The notes below the pieces were generated by a model. It had not been told where the DNA came from and did no database searches. It worked only from the letters and a program-made list of their open reading frames with translations. A program made the translations under genes and the position numbers. Positions 10,495 to 21,020 of a DNA stretch of 64,000 nt are shown in pieces. Numbering within the stretch: position 1 is the first letter of the stretch; each line of letters starts with the position of its first letter. The DNA comes from Corythucha ciliata (lineage: Eukaryota; Arthropoda; Insecta; Hemiptera; Tingidae). The stretch lies in contig CM075941.1 of assembly GCA_038030265.1 (NCBI GenBank), positions 4,898,001 through 4,962,000 of the forward strand, read 5' to 3'.

Positions 10495-10810
10495 CAGGGG
10501 CGTAGCCAGCCCTTGACCAAGTGGTGGGCAGAATATGTCGGACGTTATGGAAACTAGAGATCCCAACAAAAGAACTGGCAGCGCAATGAATCGTCAAATT
10601 CTTCCCCGGAAACTGAGTTTTCACAAAAAAGGGTCGTAATCCATCAAAACTAACATCTTCGTTCGGAAATTATCTGTTTTAGCCTTCTATTCCTGATTTT
10701 CTATCCAAAAACTGACAATTCTATTCAGACTTTTTCTATTAACAGACAATTCGATTTCCCCGGAAATCGTTACTTGGCATTCAAATATACAGGGTGACCG
10801 TCTTTTCATC
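10495..10810. mobile_element. hAT-like left-end fragment
   Basis: This begins CAGGGGCGTAGCCAGCCC and continues with GTGGGCAGAA. A close relative is at 51762-52000 (shared AAAGGGTCGTAATCCA and CTAAC text), and the same copy is at 63376 in the duplication. It has no ORF. It precedes arrays B and C, which may be its interior. Confidence 0.65.
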
Positions 10811-10819
10811 AACGTCTTG

Positions 10820-11670
10820 TCTGAGAGACGTAAAAATTAAACATTTTTTAACCAAACAATAACGGGTTTTAACTCAAAACTGAAGTTTTTTAACAAAAAA
10901 ACTGAATGTTTCACTCTAGTATAACTGAATATTTTACTTCAAAACTGACGTTTCTACACCAAAGACAAATTGTTCACGCCTAAACTAAGAATTTCACAGT
11001 ACAACTTTTAAAATTCAAGTCTTTACCCCCAAAAACTGGTGAATTCCGCCTAAAAATGGCGGGTTTAACCTTAAAGATCAAAAACGAATGATTTTACTTG
11101 CAATTAACAGACCACTCAGTACTAAAAACTGCCGATTTTATCCTTCAATTGGCGATTTTAGTAAAAAAATGTACAATTCCTGGCCAAAGCTGACATGCCC
11201 TCCCTCTCCAAATGAAGATGGTACCACAAAACTGGCGATTTTAACCTAAAACTAAACTTTACTGTTCCATTTACACTCGAAACTACAATTTCCCATCAAA
11301 ATCAGATAATTTACTCTAAAACTGTCACACTTTAACTCAAGTTTTCCTCAAAACGGGTGATTTTAGGCCATTCTGCCTTGAAAACAGGTGATTTCACGCA
11401 AAAAAAGTGACAAATTCATCGCAAAAGTGACGATTTTATACCAAAACAGACGATTTCACGTCAAAGCTGGCGTGTTGCCTCATAACTAATGACGTTAATA
11501 CAAAACTGGTAATTTTACCCCAAAACTGACTGTTTTAATTCCAAAACTTACGATTTCATCCCAAATACGTTTCTAAACTGACGATTTTACCCTGAAACTT
11601 GCGGTTCCACCCAAAAAAATATCACTTTACCTCAAAACTGAATATTTTACTTCAAAATTGACATTTTACT
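10820..11670 (+). repeat. Degenerate array B, period near 20 bp
   Basis: Diverged monomers of the type AAACTGACGATTTTACC recur about every 20-24 bp, for example around 11410-11450, 11510-11560 and 11575-11640. No coding potential is seen. The start of the matching array in copy 2 is at 63720. Confidence 0.8.
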
Positions 11671-11679
11671 TTGTTGGGC

Positions 11680-12500
11680 ACAGCTTTTCAGAGCACATAG
11701 AGTCAATTTTGACGATTTCAAGGCTTGAATAGCCATTGCCATTTTTAGGGCGCAAAAAGTCAGTCTTTCCAGTCATAGGAGCGAATAGTACGTCCCAAGT
11801 CAAGGCGAGAACAGCCAGGTTGGCCATTTTCGGCGCTCCGAATGGTCTATTTGGTCTATTTTCGGGGCAGGAGTCACTTGTTCAGACATTTTTAGAGCTC
11901 GATTCGTCGGGTAATCCATTTCTAGAGCTCGTAAAGTAAATTCGGCAATTTCTAGGGTTCAAATATAGTAATTTTAGCTATTTCAAAGACACGAATCGTC
12001 AGTTTTGCCATTTTCAGGGCTCAAATACCTAGTCCATCAAGCCAAGGCCATGAAGTTTGACCATTCCTGGTGCGCAAATTGTCGATTTTGCCATTTTCAG
12101 GGAAGGAATCATCTTTTTAGGCATTTCCAGGGCACGTGAAGTCATTTTGGCCGTTTTCAGGGCTTCATTAGTCCGTCAAGCCAAAAGCGCGCATTATGGT
12201 CATATTTGGCTAAAAGAATGGCCAGTCTGATCAATTTTAGCGCACGAATGGTCGATTTAGCTACTTTCGGGGGGTAATCATGATCTTTTTAGGCATTTTC
12301 AGAAGTTCACCAGTCGCCATCAATTTTTAGGGCGCGTGAAGTCTAGTTTTAGCAATTTTCAAAACGCGAATCGACAGTTTTGTATTTTTGGGCGTTAGTT
12401 TCGTTACTATAGCCGTTTTTATAGTGCAAATTACTAGTTTTAACTATTTTTAGGCAGTGAAAATGCTGTCAAGCCAGTTTTAATAGAGCGAACCATACCA
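11680..12500 (+). repeat. Degenerate array C, period near 30 bp
   Basis: Monomers read roughly GCCATTTTTAGGGCGCGAAT followed by CGTCAGTTTT. Clear units are at 11740, 11830, 12000-12040, 12090-12130 and 12330-12380. The ORF at 11736-11939 is a by-product. The same family recurs at 22330-22830 and 23150-23440, and inverted at 19945-20215 and 43740-44420. Confidence 0.8.
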
Positions 12501-12544
12501 TTTCTCTAGCACTTCTCTTGAGCAAATACTGAATCCGCATCTGT

Positions 12545-12650
12545 CTGCAAAAATGGTATTCTAGGACGCAAAAACGGCGCATTTGGTCTTTGAACTAAGT
12601 CACCCTTGCGATATCCGTTTTGTGAGCGACAAAACCCGTTGAAATTTATT
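12545..12650. mobile_element. hAT-like right-part fragment
   Basis: This resembles 6760-6840: both carry GGCGCATTTGG-like then AAGTCACCC, GTGCGA and CGTTTTGTG text. It ends where gypsy III coding sequence begins, so the element whose left end may be at 10495 appears cut by gypsy III. Confidence 0.5.
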
Positions 12651-12679
12651 TTTAGCTCCTTCTTCGAAGCGATCTAGTT

Positions 12680-15595
12680 TTGCAAACCGCCGTCGACTCC
12701 GCGGTAGCTTTCGAAGCGTCACTTGAGCACAGCAAAGAGCTAAGCCACGATAAAGCTGGCGACGAAGTACACCGTGTTTCACGATTTTCCAGACCACAGA
12801 CCCCTAGGCGTTCGCGTTCGACGGGCCGCTCAGTGTCCCGTTCAACACGGCCAAATCGGAAAAGCCATAAAGTTGACTACGGCGCCCTCGGAATTTCAGG
12901 TCTATGCCTCCGCTGCGCGAAAAACACACATAAGGCGTCCGAGTGCCGAGTGGACAGGCGTAAACTCAAGTGCACGGCGTGTGGTCGTTCTGGACACGTT
13001 CATACAGTATGCATCACGACCTTGACGAAGCAAACTGTTTATACAACATCTAGCCTTTCTGACTCAACCAACCACCTGGACTCTCTGGGCATCAATTCGG
13101 TTGCTGACGTTTACGGATCTGACGAAAAATACTTCGCAGATGTACTGATTGACGGAAAACGACAAACTTTCGAAGTCGACTCGGGCGCAGGGTTGACGTT
13201 ACTCCCTGAAAAAGAATTCTATCGTCTCGGCCTTCAACAGCCGATTCGGCCTTCGAGAGTGAAATTCCGCACCTACACCGCCGAAATATTCAGCCCACTG
13301 GGAAAAATTGATGTTACAGTGACATACAATAACATTGAATCGAAAGAGGAGCTATACGTAGTCCCATCACAATTTTCCTCTTTAATGGGCAGGACGTGGA
13401 TACGCCACTTAAAAATCAATTTGGCTGGCATTGATCACAAAATTCATCCTTCACGGATTACACCTCTAAACATAGTCGATCCAGTATCAGACATTATCGA
13501 AAAATTTCAGGACATTTTCCAACCAACCGTCGGATGCGTTCCCAAGTTTTCATGCTCGCTCAAGCTCCGTGAAAACGCCAAACCCGTCTTCATCAGGGAA
13601 AGAGAAGTCCCCCATGCCTTACGTGCTGCTGTCGAAACAGAGCTGGACGAACTCGAGCGAGACAACATTATTACAAAAGTCGAAATGAGCGATTGGGGCT
13701 CACCTTTGGTGGTTATTCCCAAACCGGACGGGAAAGTTAGGTTGTGCGTCGACTATAAAGTCGGCGTTAACCCCCAATTGCAGGGGGCACATTACCCTAT
13801 TCGCCGGATTGACGACATACTGACACAACTCCGGAATTCGACTTATTTCTGTCGTCTTGACCTATACAAAGCCTACCTACATGTACCAGTGGACGACACG
13901 AGCAAACAAATACAAACGATTTCGACTCATCGAGGTACATATCTCGTAAATTGCCTCTCCTTCGGAGTGAAGACGGCTCCCAATGAATTTAATAGAATCC
14001 TCGATCAAATACTCACGGGACTTGACGGTGTCCTGTCATATTTTGATGATATCATTATTTTTGGCGACTCGTTCGAGGAGTGCAAGTTACGCCTTCTTAA
14101 GTGTCTCAAACGTTTGCAGCAAAACAACCTGCATCTAAATCGGCAAAAATGCACCTTTTTTCAGGAAGAAATTTCCTACCTTGGGTACGTCATACGCCGA
14201 AACAAAATTAGTAAGTGCCCTCAGAAAGTAAAAATGATACAGAATTTACGCAGGCCTACCAATGTGGAAGAACTCCGTCGTTTCCTCGGCATGGTAACGT
14301 TCTACGCCCGGTTTATACCAAACCTCTCAAGCATTTCCCACCCTTTACGTCGGTTACTCGAAAAGAACCAAAAATTCCTCTGGTTTTCCACATGTGAGTC
14401 AGCCTTCACCAAACTTAAACTCGAAATCAGCAGCGACCGAGTGCTCACTCCCTACGATCCAACGCTACCGGTCGTCGTTGCTTGCGACGCCAGCCCTACA
14501 GGCATAGCCGGCGTTATGTCTCATGTTTTGGATGGACATGAACACCCTGTAGCTTTTGTCTCTCGAGCACTGACTCCGTCGGAAAGAAATTACAGTCAGC
14601 TCGACCGCGAAGCTCTTGCGATAGTCTTCACCGTCGAAAAAGTCTACATGTACGTGTACGGGCGTGAATTTACACTGATCACCGACAACAAGCCTTTGAC
14701 TAGAATCTTCCACCAAAGTTCGAAACTTCCGGCTATGACGGCAACACGCCTACTGCGCTACGCCGTTTTTCTGAACGGTTTCAATTACAAAATACGGTAC
14801 AGAGAAGCAAGTAAACACCAAAACGTCGATTATTTTTCCAGGCACCTACCAGCTCATAATTCGCCTTCCCGTGGCAGCAGTGAAGCCTTGAGCAAAGAAG
14901 TCACAGACATGCAGGACCAAACTCTAAACCAAATTTCTACCGTCTCTCTCTCGAGTGACTTGATCGCCACCGCAACTGCGAGGGATCCAGAGCTAGCCCA
15001 ATTAATTAAGGATCTGCGTACTGGAAAGCGGATGGATCCGGATTTAAGTGTGAACAACGATATTCTTTTCAAAGGCTATCGTGTCATTATTCCGGCTCGT
15101 TTACGTTCCACCTTCTTAGACGAACTCCACCACACCCATGTGGGTATTGTTAAAATGAAACAATTGGCTCGCCGATACTGCTACTGGGCAACCATCGACC
15201 GTGACATCGAAAAATTTGCAAAATCATGCGAAGCTTGTGCATTAGCTCAAAAGAGTCCCTCTAAAGTACCGAGTCACTCTTGGGACCACCCAATGGACAA
15301 TTTTGAGCGCATTCACGTTGACTACGCGGGTGAATTCCTCGGACACCACTTCCTAATACTCGTGGATGCCAAGTCAAAGTGGCTCGAGGTAAAAGTTTCA
15401 AAATCCGTTCCTACATCGGAACTGACCATGAACCAGCTGGAAGACATATTCAGTTTTCATGGCTATCCCCGAGTCCTCGTCACGGATAACGCAACAATCT
15501 TTAAAAGCTCAATATTCCAAAACTACTGCGGATATCGTTGCATAGAGCAAAAATTCACGGCTCCCGGACACCCCGCCACTAACGGCTTCTTGTAG
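12680..15595 (+). CDS. Gypsy III gag C-terminus and pol (zinc knuckles, PR, RT, RNase H, integrase)
   Basis: An open frame of 971 codons, by far the best preserved retroelement gene here. In order: Arg/Ser-rich gag tail (residues 30-60), zinc knuckles CLRCAKNTHKASEC and CTACGRSGHVHTVC (about 76-112), retropepsin FEVDSGAGLTLLP (about 166-178), RT with LDLYKAYLHVPVDD and YFDDIIIFG (about 390-460), RNase H (ACDASPTGIAGVMS, DREALAIVFTVEK, LITDNKPL; about 595-680), integrase HHCC (HHTHVGIVKMK ... CEACA) and core with IHVDYAGEF and VLVTDNATIF (about 880-945). It stops at TAG (15593) just after HPATNG, before the third integrase acidic residue, because of a small indel. The ATG at 12680 is a track start; the true gag start lies upstream and is lost. 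The product replicates the element by reverse transcription and inserts the cDNA. Confidence 0.9.
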   Translation: MQTAVDSAVAFEASLEHSKELSHDKAGDEVHRVSRFSRPQTPRRSRSTGRSVSRSTRPNRKSHKVDYGALGISGLCLRCAKNTHKASECRVDRRKLKCTACGRSGHVHTVCITTLTKQTVYTTSSLSDSTNHLDSLGINSVADVYGSDEKYFADVLIDGKRQTFEVDSGAGLTLLPEKEFYRLGLQQPIRPSRVKFRTYTAEIFSPLGKIDVTVTYNNIESKEELYVVPSQFSSLMGRTWIRHLKINLAGIDHKIHPSRITPLNIVDPVSDIIEKFQDIFQPTVGCVPKFSCSLKLRENAKPVFIREREVPHALRAAVETELDELERDNIITKVEMSDWGSPLVVIPKPDGKVRLCVDYKVGVNPQLQGAHYPIRRIDDILTQLRNSTYFCRLDLYKAYLHVPVDDTSKQIQTISTHRGTYLVNCLSFGVKTAPNEFNRILDQILTGLDGVLSYFDDIIIFGDSFEECKLRLLKCLKRLQQNNLHLNRQKCTFFQEEISYLGYVIRRNKISKCPQKVKMIQNLRRPTNVEELRRFLGMVTFYARFIPNLSSISHPLRRLLEKNQKFLWFSTCESAFTKLKLEISSDRVLTPYDPTLPVVVACDASPTGIAGVMSHVLDGHEHPVAFVSRALTPSERNYSQLDREALAIVFTVEKVYMYVYGREFTLITDNKPLTRIFHQSSKLPAMTATRLLRYAVFLNGFNYKIRYREASKHQNVDYFSRHLPAHNSPSRGSSEALSKEVTDMQDQTLNQISTVSLSSDLIATATARDPELAQLIKDLRTGKRMDPDLSVNNDILFKGYRVIIPARLRSTFLDELHHTHVGIVKMKQLARRYCYWATIDRDIEKFAKSCEACALAQKSPSKVPSHSWDHPMDNFERIHVDYAGEFLGHHFLILVDAKSKWLEVKVSKSVPTSELTMNQLEDIFSFHGYPRVLVTDNATIFKSSIFQNYCGYRCIEQKFTAPGHPATNGFL

Positions 15596-16246
15596 GAGAA
15601 AACGGCTCAAGAAAAAACTGGAACTTCGAATGTCACATTCGCACACCCATCTGCCTCTCCGAGACATGGTACGAGAAATCCTCTTCCGATACCGCGCCTC
15701 GCCATCATGTCCCCGGGACACACTCGAGCCTCCCCCAAACGGCCCATTCCGTTACCTGGACACCGACAACTCCGCGTGGGAGAACGCGTTCAGGTGAGCT
15801 GGTACCATAACAAAAAACCAACATGGAAGTTCGGCGTAATAAAGGAGCGAGTTGGTCGTCTCCATTACATCGTACGCCTCGACACTGGCCTTACGCTAAA
15901 GAGGCACATCGATCAAATGCGAAGTACGCTAGTCACACCAACGCAACCACCGCTGTCGAAAACGCCGTCGGAGAAGAAGGTTTCCTTTGAAGAAGATCGA
16001 CACTCTGTTGCCGCCCCCGCAAGGCAAGGCCCACGTACTCCTCTGCTACCAATAGCAATTCCTATGGGAAACCAGTGGCCCGACGCCTGCGTTAATGATG
16101 GCATTCCGAATCAGCCACCACACCATCAAGAACAGCCCCCAGTTGGTGGCTTGGCCGACCAAAATGGAGTTTTGGTCGAGGGGCGACCTCAACGCCAACG
16201 TCGCCCTCCAGGGTATCTCAGCGATTACGCGTGGGAGAGTTTGTAG
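15596..16246 (+). pseudogene. Gypsy III integrase C-terminal region (shifted frame)
   Basis: After the stop at 15595 the integrase continues in other frames: a basic stretch at about 15600-15700, then an open frame from 15707 to 16246. That frame has the chromatin-facing C-terminal fold (GERVQVSWYHNKKPTWKFGV, then LHYIVRLDTG) and a proline/arginine-rich tail ending RPPGYLSDYAWESL. Such tails are usual at the end of Ty3 pol. At least two frame changes separate it from the 971-codon ORF, so the polyprotein would not be made whole. Confidence 0.8.
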
Positions 16247-16411
16247 TGTTAGCAGCGCTAGCTACCCGTAGACCTCATTACCTCTTCATTCTCTCCCTGT
16301 CTAACTATCTATTCATTATCAATCATGTAAGTTGAGAGTTCCTTTTTGTGTTTCTTTTTGAGATGAATCATGTAGTCTAGTTTGGAAATATATACCTATA
16401 AGTTCTCTACA
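16247..16411 (+). repeat. Probable 3' LTR of gypsy III
   Basis: This begins TGTTAGCAGCGC directly after the pol stop and ends TTCTCTACA, giving TG...CA ends. It has a T-rich centre and is 165 bp long. The hAT reading frame resumes immediately after. No second LTR exists here to confirm the edges. Confidence 0.55.
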
Positions 16412-16648
16412 GTGCAATGGTATTTTATCATCCGGGACACAACAGTTACCCTTCCCGTTACGACGTCGGAAAATGAGAGGACTTTTTCGACGCTGCGACA
16501 CCTCAAGACGTACCTGCGAAATTCTACCGGGGAGGAACGGCTCAACGGCTTAGCGCTAATGAATATCCACAGAGAGATCGGACTTAATGTTGATGAAGTG
16601 GTTGACTTTTTGAGCAAATCAAAAAAAAGGAAACTCGATTTTTCGTAG
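16412..16648 (+). pseudogene. hAT transposase C-terminal dimerisation domain
   Basis: The reading frame carries the signature LPVTTSENERTFSTLRHLKT, then STGEERLNGLALMNIHRE, the hAT-family dimerisation region, followed by a Lys-rich end and TAG at 16646-16648. It is the missing C-terminus of the transposase at 8974-10096, displaced by the nested elements. The hAT right terminus follows at 16866. The preceding codons (16382-16411) in the same frame are LTR sequence and not transposase. Confidence 0.85.
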
Positions 16649-16879
16649 TAAAATTTTAATTTATGGGCAATCTAGTTTTTATTTTTAATATTGTTTTTTA
16701 ATAACTTTTTTCTTTCTGCTATACCTAAACGTGAAATAAACTTGTCCTTGAAACCCTATAGAATAATTGCGTCTCCTACAAGAAATGACCCCTGTTTTAA
16801 ATTCTTTGAAATGTCTATATATTTTATAACCCCCCCCCCCCAGAAGAAATCCTGGGCACGCCACTGGCTGCGAAAATGG

Positions 16880-17178
16880 TTTTTTAGTTTAAAAAAGAAA
16901 AAACACGAATGTTGTTTTGAATCAGGCCCCTCGGTTAAATTGGTGTTTTAGTGTGTGCGAAATCCGAGAAATTGATTTATTTAGCTGAGCCAGAACTGTG
17001 ACGAACATTTTGACGAAACAAATTGTGGCGATTCTGTTGGATTTTTAACTTGTTGATGGTATCTGTGGGAAGGGGGGGGCGGCTGCTCCACTAATTCTGC
17101 GCTTTTGAGTCTTGGCGGAGGGGTGGGATGGGGGCAACAGCCCACCCCTGTGGCCTCCTTCATGGCTACGCTAGACGT
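16880..17178. mobile_element. hAT-like right-end fragment
   Basis: Ends in a diverged copy of the terminus (CATGGCTACGCTAG, 17161-17174). The stretch 17070-17175 resembles 6890-6975 (TCTGCGCTTTTGAGTCT, then G/C-rich text with CCCACCCCTG). It has no ORF. Confidence 0.5.
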
Positions 17179-18730
17179 TTGCCTGAACTGCAGAGCGCGA
17201 TGACCGTTTTTCTTGTATACCCGTAGAATCGCATATTAATATTTTACGTTCAATGTATTTCTAATCATAATGCGAAGAACTCTCTTTTGCCGCGTCAGAG
17301 TCAACTGCCCATAAATGACTTCTTCACTTTGACGGACAACCCTCTCGCCCCCCCCCCCCGCTCTTCATCGCACACTACCGCTTCGTCGCCCTTGAATGAT
17401 TCGTCTCATCTTAATTTCACTGGGAAAAGTAAATTGCGAGCTTGTTATAAAATCTCAACAGACTGACAAAAAACCAGTTCGTAATCGAGCACCATTTTCC
17501 TCTTCAAAAAAATTATACACACAAAAAGTAAATATTTACTCAACATCGAGTGGAAAAATGGCTCCCCTTAAATGGTCAACCAGTTAAACGTAAGAAACTC
17601 TGTCCTCCCCTCCCCACCATTTTTTTTTTTTTGTTGTCTTCCATTCGTCCGTCCCAAGCAATAAATCATCCTTGTTGAGATGTCACCTCCCTATCCAGGT
17701 TTCTGTCCCTCAAAATAAGAACATCATTGCAATCATGATGAGGGCTAATGTTTTGGAATTTTTGTTTGATTATACTTTTTTTTTTTTCTCTCTTTTCCTT
17801 TCGAGAGGGGAAAAAAATATTTTTACTTCCATTGAAGGTAATGTGAAAAAGCGGACCAGAAAAAAAGAGTCGCTGGGGCTTGTATTATACTGTAGCGAGT
17901 GAGTGCACATAAAAAGCGCGAAGTGAGTTAATTAAATGAATTATACATCCAAGGACGCTAATACTTAGCGCTGTTCGTCTTGTTACTTTGAGGACGGTTG
18001 AAATATATATATATATACACGTATATGTATATTAAGAAAAAATACATCCAAGGAACGGAAAAGACACAAATTAAGCAACAAAAATTAGCCTTTTATCCAC
18101 GTGGAATTTGGCAGTCGATTATAATTAATAAAATGCACATAATGTACTAATGGTCTTCAAAATTTACAAGTTAAACGTAATTATGAAGAAAGTCGAAGTC
18201 TGGGTTTTAAAAACCGCCAATCGCGTCGGTTCCTTGAACAATTCGAGTAAAAAAAAAAAATAAATAAATAAATCCCTCGTCGGCAAAATGGTGGGGCAGA
18301 AGAGAAGACACCGTTAAAAAGTGGAAAAGAAGGACAAGATTTGCAAACAAATACCCTTCAAAGTCATCCATCCCTTTGTTCTGTGTGTCTTTAAAGCGAT
18401 GTGTTTTGCCCTTTTTTAAATATTTCTTTCGATGCTATGCGTTCTCTTTTTTTTAGAGGAAACACACTTTTTGGAAACCCCCGAAACATTCAAGGGTGAA
18501 GATTCCACTGTCCTCAATCCTTGAATTGATGAGGTGAAAGAAAGAAAAGAAGAAGAAGAAAAAAAAAACCTTTAAACAAGAATAAAGATATATCTTTCGT
18601 ATTCTTGGAGGAGGTGTAAATTTAGCGAAACCTGACAATCGAACGGCCGTAATGTTGTATGACATAATTATTGCCTTTTTACATTATGCAGTTTCGAGCT
18701 GTGAGAGTGGGAAGAAGGCACGCACCTGGA
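17179..18730. other. Non-coding, no recognisable gene
   Basis: A/T-rich sequence with homopolymer tracts and a (TA)n microsatellite at about 18005-18033. The ORFs of 60-76 codons have low-complexity composition. Nothing else was recognised. Confidence 0.6.
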
Positions 18731-18734
18731 TATT

Positions 18735-19040
18735 AGGCCAGAAACTTCCTGTTTCATTGAAATTAAGCCTCAAAACTCGCAATTTCTAAAAAATTAGAAA
18801 ACAAATTTTTTGTAATTTCGCCGAAATTTGCATTTTTACTGAAATTAAGACCCTAAACATGCATTTTAACAGGAATTAAGACCCGAAAGTTGCATTGCCA
18901 CCGATAGTCAGCCATGGAACTTCCAATTTCCTGGATGAGTATTCGCTAGCCTCTATAGGTTCCTTTAGGGTTGGCTAGCTTGTTGGATCCGCCGCTACGA
19001 AAAGATCCCCAAAACTTGCAATTTCGCTTGAACTAAGACC
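18735..19040 (+). repeat. Degenerate array E, period near 31 bp
   Basis: Monomers read AATTAAGACCCTAAA then CTTGCAATTTC. Clear units are at 18760-18790, 18840-18890 and 19000-19040. GGATCCGCCGCTAC at 18984 recalls the GGCGGATC termini of the element at 35605. Family E is seen only here in the window. Confidence 0.6.
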
Positions 19041-19710
19041 CTGAGCTTATGGGCGTGAGCCCACGCACCCAGCCTAGCCGGGCCCGAGGCGCTTAAGCCG
19101 TTCCCGGCTCATACGCCATGCCCCCTTCGGGTCAGACTCAGAAAGGATCTAATGCGGATCCGCAAACCTATCTACGGCATTTCGGACCACCCTCGGCCCA
19201 CGAGAATGTGATGCCTGGCAACCTATCTGTCCCGAAAATACGTAAACGAGTAGCCACATACCTCGCTCACACTCCCCTACAAAGTGCACAGCCGATTCCT
19301 ACTCCAACTCGTCATCCCTGCCACATCAAGTCTGCCACCATTCCCATTGCGTAGAGGTGTTTACGTAGCGCATAGTGGCCTGTAAACATCCCTAAAACTC
19401 TCAGATTGCTGCCTGTGCTTAAAATTAGAGATAGCAGCAAAATCGTCGCCCTCCGTGTCCCATTCCCGAACGCATGCCTTTTGCTTGGAGAAAGGCAGTT
19501 AGGCTGTACCAACTCCTGGCGGCCTCCCTCTGTACCCAATCGTTTATCTGGACTCTCCCCCACTGTCTTGAAGACAGCAATAACCGGCTCAGGTCCCCAT
19601 ACTTCTTTGTTTGCCTCCTGTTTCGCCATTTCGTTAGCCTTATCATTCCCCTCGTATCCTCTGTGTCCAGGGATCCCACGCGAGGGTCACTTCATTACTC
19701 ATTCCCTGTA
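19041..19710 (-). pseudogene. Non-LTR retrotransposon RNase H and C-terminal fragment
   Basis: On the minus strand from about 19700 the sequence reads IPGHRGYEGNDKANEMAKQE, the RNase H motif with conserved His and Asp found near the end of ORF2 in I-, R1- and LOA-type elements. Further on comes MFTGHYALRKHLYAMGM, the start of the usual C-terminal 'LTGH' domain, followed by text (about 19310-19200) where a zinc-finger-like C/H pattern would sit. The longest open piece is 19312-19629. Frames are broken at several places, and RT is absent upstream. It is a 5'-truncated remnant. Confidence 0.7.
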
Positions 19711-19944
19711 GCCTTGTGATGCCGACAGTCCGCCACCAAGGTTGGCTCCAGGGGCGTCTACACCTGACACCTGGCGCTTTGGGGGGGGGGGCGGGGAAGC
19801 TCAAAACTTCATCAAGGAGGGAAATTATTCGTGGTAGTGGGGTATAGCGTCCAATAGTGTCAAGGGGGGATGCTGTCCGATAGTTCTTGATCGGTGTTTG
19901 CACTAGGTGGACACCGGAGGGGGAATAATCCAGGACATGTGTAT
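19711..19944. other. Spacer without recognised features
   Basis: Contains a G run (about 19783-19793). No gene was recognised. Confidence 0.5.
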
Positions 19945-20215
19945 AGCACACAAAAATGGCCAAACGTCCTAAAATTAGTAATACCAACTCTACATATAGC
20001 GGCCCGCGAGATTCTTTAAAAGGTCCGAAACGGATGATTCATGTCCTGAAAATGCAAAATCGACCATTATCCGGCATCAAAAATGACCAAAGTGAACCTC
20101 GTGCCCTGAAAATGTCTAAACTGACGATTCGTTCCCTAAAAATAGTAAAACTGACTATTCAAGTCCTAAAAATGGCATACTCGTAGTAGAAATTCACGGT
20201 CCAAAAATCAGGTTA
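19945..20215 (-). repeat. Degenerate array C, inverted
   Basis: Units such as AAAAATGGCCAAACGTCC and AAAATGTCTAAACTGACGATTCG recur about every 30 bp. These are the complement of array C at 11680-12500. The ORF 19956-20186 is a by-product. Confidence 0.75.
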
Positions 20216-20414
20216 ATAGATCATTTGCGCCCTACAGAGGTTTTTGGGGGGGGGGGTGCCGTCCCGGCCAAGCCCGGACTCGGAGGGGCTAGCACGGCTC
20301 CTCAAATCTCCTCACCCTCCCCAGAAAATCCAGTACTCGGACCCCTTGAGCCCTGGAAAATTCTAGGTCGGTCAACCTGTCCCTCCCAAATATAGCAAAC
20401 CTCGCTGCCGCAAA
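20216..20414. other. G/C-rich spacer before gap
   Basis: Contains a G run (20249-20258) and no gene. Confidence 0.5.
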
Positions 20415-20914
20415 NNNNNNNNNNNNNNNNNNNNNNNNNNNNNNNNNNNNNNNNNNNNNNNNNNNNNNNNNNNNNNNNNNNNNNNNNNNNNNNNNNNNNN
20501 NNNNNNNNNNNNNNNNNNNNNNNNNNNNNNNNNNNNNNNNNNNNNNNNNNNNNNNNNNNNNNNNNNNNNNNNNNNNNNNNNNNNNNNNNNNNNNNNNNNN
20601 NNNNNNNNNNNNNNNNNNNNNNNNNNNNNNNNNNNNNNNNNNNNNNNNNNNNNNNNNNNNNNNNNNNNNNNNNNNNNNNNNNNNNNNNNNNNNNNNNNNN
20701 NNNNNNNNNNNNNNNNNNNNNNNNNNNNNNNNNNNNNNNNNNNNNNNNNNNNNNNNNNNNNNNNNNNNNNNNNNNNNNNNNNNNNNNNNNNNNNNNNNNN
20801 NNNNNNNNNNNNNNNNNNNNNNNNNNNNNNNNNNNNNNNNNNNNNNNNNNNNNNNNNNNNNNNNNNNNNNNNNNNNNNNNNNNNNNNNNNNNNNNNNNNN
20901 NNNNNNNNNNNNNN
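20415..20914. other. Assembly gap, 500 N
   Basis: Exactly 500 undetermined bases, typical of a fixed-length scaffold gap. The true distance is unknown. Confidence 0.98.
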
Positions 20915-21020
20915 TATATGCTAATTCACTGCCAAATTAGCAGATAACGCTATTTCACTGCGAGAAAAATAGCAAAAAAGTTGAGGAAAAACTTTAATTC
21001 GCGAATATGCAAATGAATAA
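20915..21020. repeat. Array A remnant
   Basis: Contains GCTAATTCACTGCCAAATTAGC, then AAAAACTTTAATTCGCG-like units. It probably continues into the gap. Confidence 0.55.

Larger units (their letters stand above)
1..11115 (+). repeat. Segmental duplication, copy 1 (partner 50268-64000)
   Basis: Position 1 aligns with 50268 and 11115 with 64000, in the same orientation. Matching landmarks in the same order are the two Ty3 elements, the palindromic MITE, array A and the hAT transposase. The 235-codon hAT ORF has the same translation in both copies, and the long RT ORFs differ by only a few residues, so divergence is low. Larger differences are a 2182-bp deletion in this copy at 3315/3316, non-homologous segments at 1383-1735 versus 51651-52502, and small indels inside arrays. 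Both ends of the duplication lie outside the window. Confidence 0.95.
12660..16411 (+). mobile_element. Ty3/gypsy retrotransposon III (5'-truncated, 3' LTR present)
   Basis: This is a long pol region followed by a likely 3' LTR, with no 5' LTR or complete gag. It is inserted in the hAT transposase gene, since hAT coding resumes right after 16411. It belongs to the same lineage as gypsy II, judged by similar knuckles, RT and integrase. Confidence 0.85.
8595..16866 (+). mobile_element. hAT DNA transposon with nested insertions
   Basis: The left terminus CAGAGGCGTAGCCAGC (8595) and the right terminus, read on -, CAGTGGCGTGCCCAGG (ends 16866) are imperfect inverted repeats of hAT type. The 8 bases outside are GCTGCTGA (8587-8594) and GCTGCGAA (16867-16874), matching at 6 of 8 positions, as expected for an old 8-bp target duplication. 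Transposase pieces lie near both ends: N-terminal and central parts at 8974-10096, the dimerisation domain at 16412-16648. The middle is filled by other elements (10100-16411). Confidence 0.75.

Noticed and set aside
12545..12650. 5' LTR of gypsy III
   Set aside because: The sequence matches the hAT-like fragment at 6760-6840 and not the 16247-16411 LTR.
20415..20914. Biological low-complexity tract
   Set aside because: It is exactly 500 N, an assembly gap.
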